The translations under genes were made by a program, and so were the position numbers. 32,556 nucleotides of DNA from assembly GCA_945878585.1 (NCBI GenBank), contig CAMDXQ010000009.1, positions 1 through 32,556 of the forward strand, written 5' to 3'. Source of the stretch: Akkermansia muciniphila (GTDB taxonomy: Bacteria > Verrucomicrobiota > Verrucomicrobiia > Methylacidiphilales > Verrucolacustridaceae). The notes under the pieces were generated by a model. It had not been told where the DNA came from. It was given only the letters and a program-made list of their open reading frames with translations, and did not search any database. This document shows positions 32,278 through 32,556 of this stretch, one piece after another (position 1 is the first letter of the stretch; each line of letters starts with the position of its first letter).

Positions 32278-32556
32278 TTAAGCGGCTTTGCGGGATTCTT
32301 TCCGTTTGATAATCGGGGCGCGATGACCCTCGGCCACAGCCTGATTGATGATCACCTCCTCGACGTCGTCCCGGGAGGGGATGTCGTACATCAGATCGAG
32401 CATCATGCCTTCAAGAAGGCTACGCAGGGCTCGGGCACCAGTGCCTTTCTTTAAGGCTGTCTCCGCCAGGCAACGCAGAGCATCCCTGGTGAAATTCAGT
32501 TTTACTCCCTCCATCCCGAGCAGTTTTGCGTACTGCCGGGTTAGCGAATTCTTGGG
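32278..32556 (-). CDS. clpX: ClpX ATPase, C-terminal end (runs off window)
   Basis: This is the last 92 codons of the ClpX unfoldase that feeds the ClpP protease. Reading the minus strand from the window edge gives PKNSLTRQYAKLLGMEGVKL, then ALKKGTGARALRSLLEGMMLDLMYDIPS, matching the sensor-2 arginine motif (GARALR) and small C-terminal domain of ClpX. The track's 78-residue ORF begins at an internal Met of this reading frame and is therefore incomplete. The stop converges with the aminotransferase stop, leaving a 5-base gap. Confidence 0.95.
   Translation of the reverse strand, partial: PKNSLTRQYAKLLGMEGVKLNFTRDALRCLAETALKKGTGARALRSLLEGMMLDLMYDIPSRDDVEEVIINQAVAEGHRAPIIKRKESRKAA

Noticed and set aside
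32271-32289. AAAGCC/GGCTTT inverted repeat across the aminotransferase and clpX stops
   Set aside because: The stem is only six bases with no T-run on either side; too weak to call a terminator.

Overview
The window looks like a piece of a Gram-negative chromosome, most probably from the Verrucomicrobiota or a relative in the PVC group. The strongest clue is the class I ribonucleotide reductase. Its small subunit has a Glu in place of the first metal-ligand Asp and no radical tyrosine, as in Chlamydia, and its large subunit is about 1090 residues with extra N-terminal ATP-cone sequence. A BBP2/OmpL-like porin and HupE fit a didermic organism. The lineage is an inference from protein character, not from a search. 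I see no IS, phage, CRISPR, tRNA or rRNA. Gene density is high, with many 4-base ATGA overlaps.

Layout. (1) 1-256 holds the start of purC on the minus strand. (2) 278-413 is a SAM-I riboswitch leading a tight plus-strand run: thrC-like PLP enzyme, ThiS/MoaD-like sulfur carrier ending in GG, NIL-domain protein, RmlD-like reductase, sugar-nucleotidyltransferase-like protein, and an MsrB-MsrA fusion. (3) 5234-5551 is a rich regulatory gap with a promoter, two NrdR-type boxes exactly 31 bp apart, a separate AT-rich palindrome, and a leader hairpin/mini-ORF, followed by nrdB, nrdA and a small membrane protein. (4) 10267-11996 is tatD-thrB on the minus strand. (5) 12095-13143 holds a Cys/His-leading hypothetical protein convergent with hupE. 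(6) 13268-17623 holds ridA, pyrE, a GNAT, a flavin disulfide reductase and a porin, ended by a strong terminator. (7) gcvP lies on the minus strand. (8) 20796-24660 holds a P1B-4 metal ATPase, an adenylate kinase and fmt. (9) The rest is a membrane-anchored lytic transglycosylase (minus), priA, metG, a sulfurtransferase, a secreted LolA-like hypothetical (minus), a class V aminotransferase, and the end of clpX (minus).

How the genes may work together. The most interesting unit is the first operon. A SAM-OFF riboswitch makes little sense for plain threonine synthesis. It makes good sense if the thrC-like enzyme, the GG-ended sulfur carrier and the NIL protein make homocysteine from O-phosphohomoserine. 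The window also encodes ThrB, which makes O-phosphohomoserine, and a rhodanese that could mobilise sulfur. This is a hypothesis. The second notable unit is the nrdAB control region together with its Tyr-less, class Ic-like R2.
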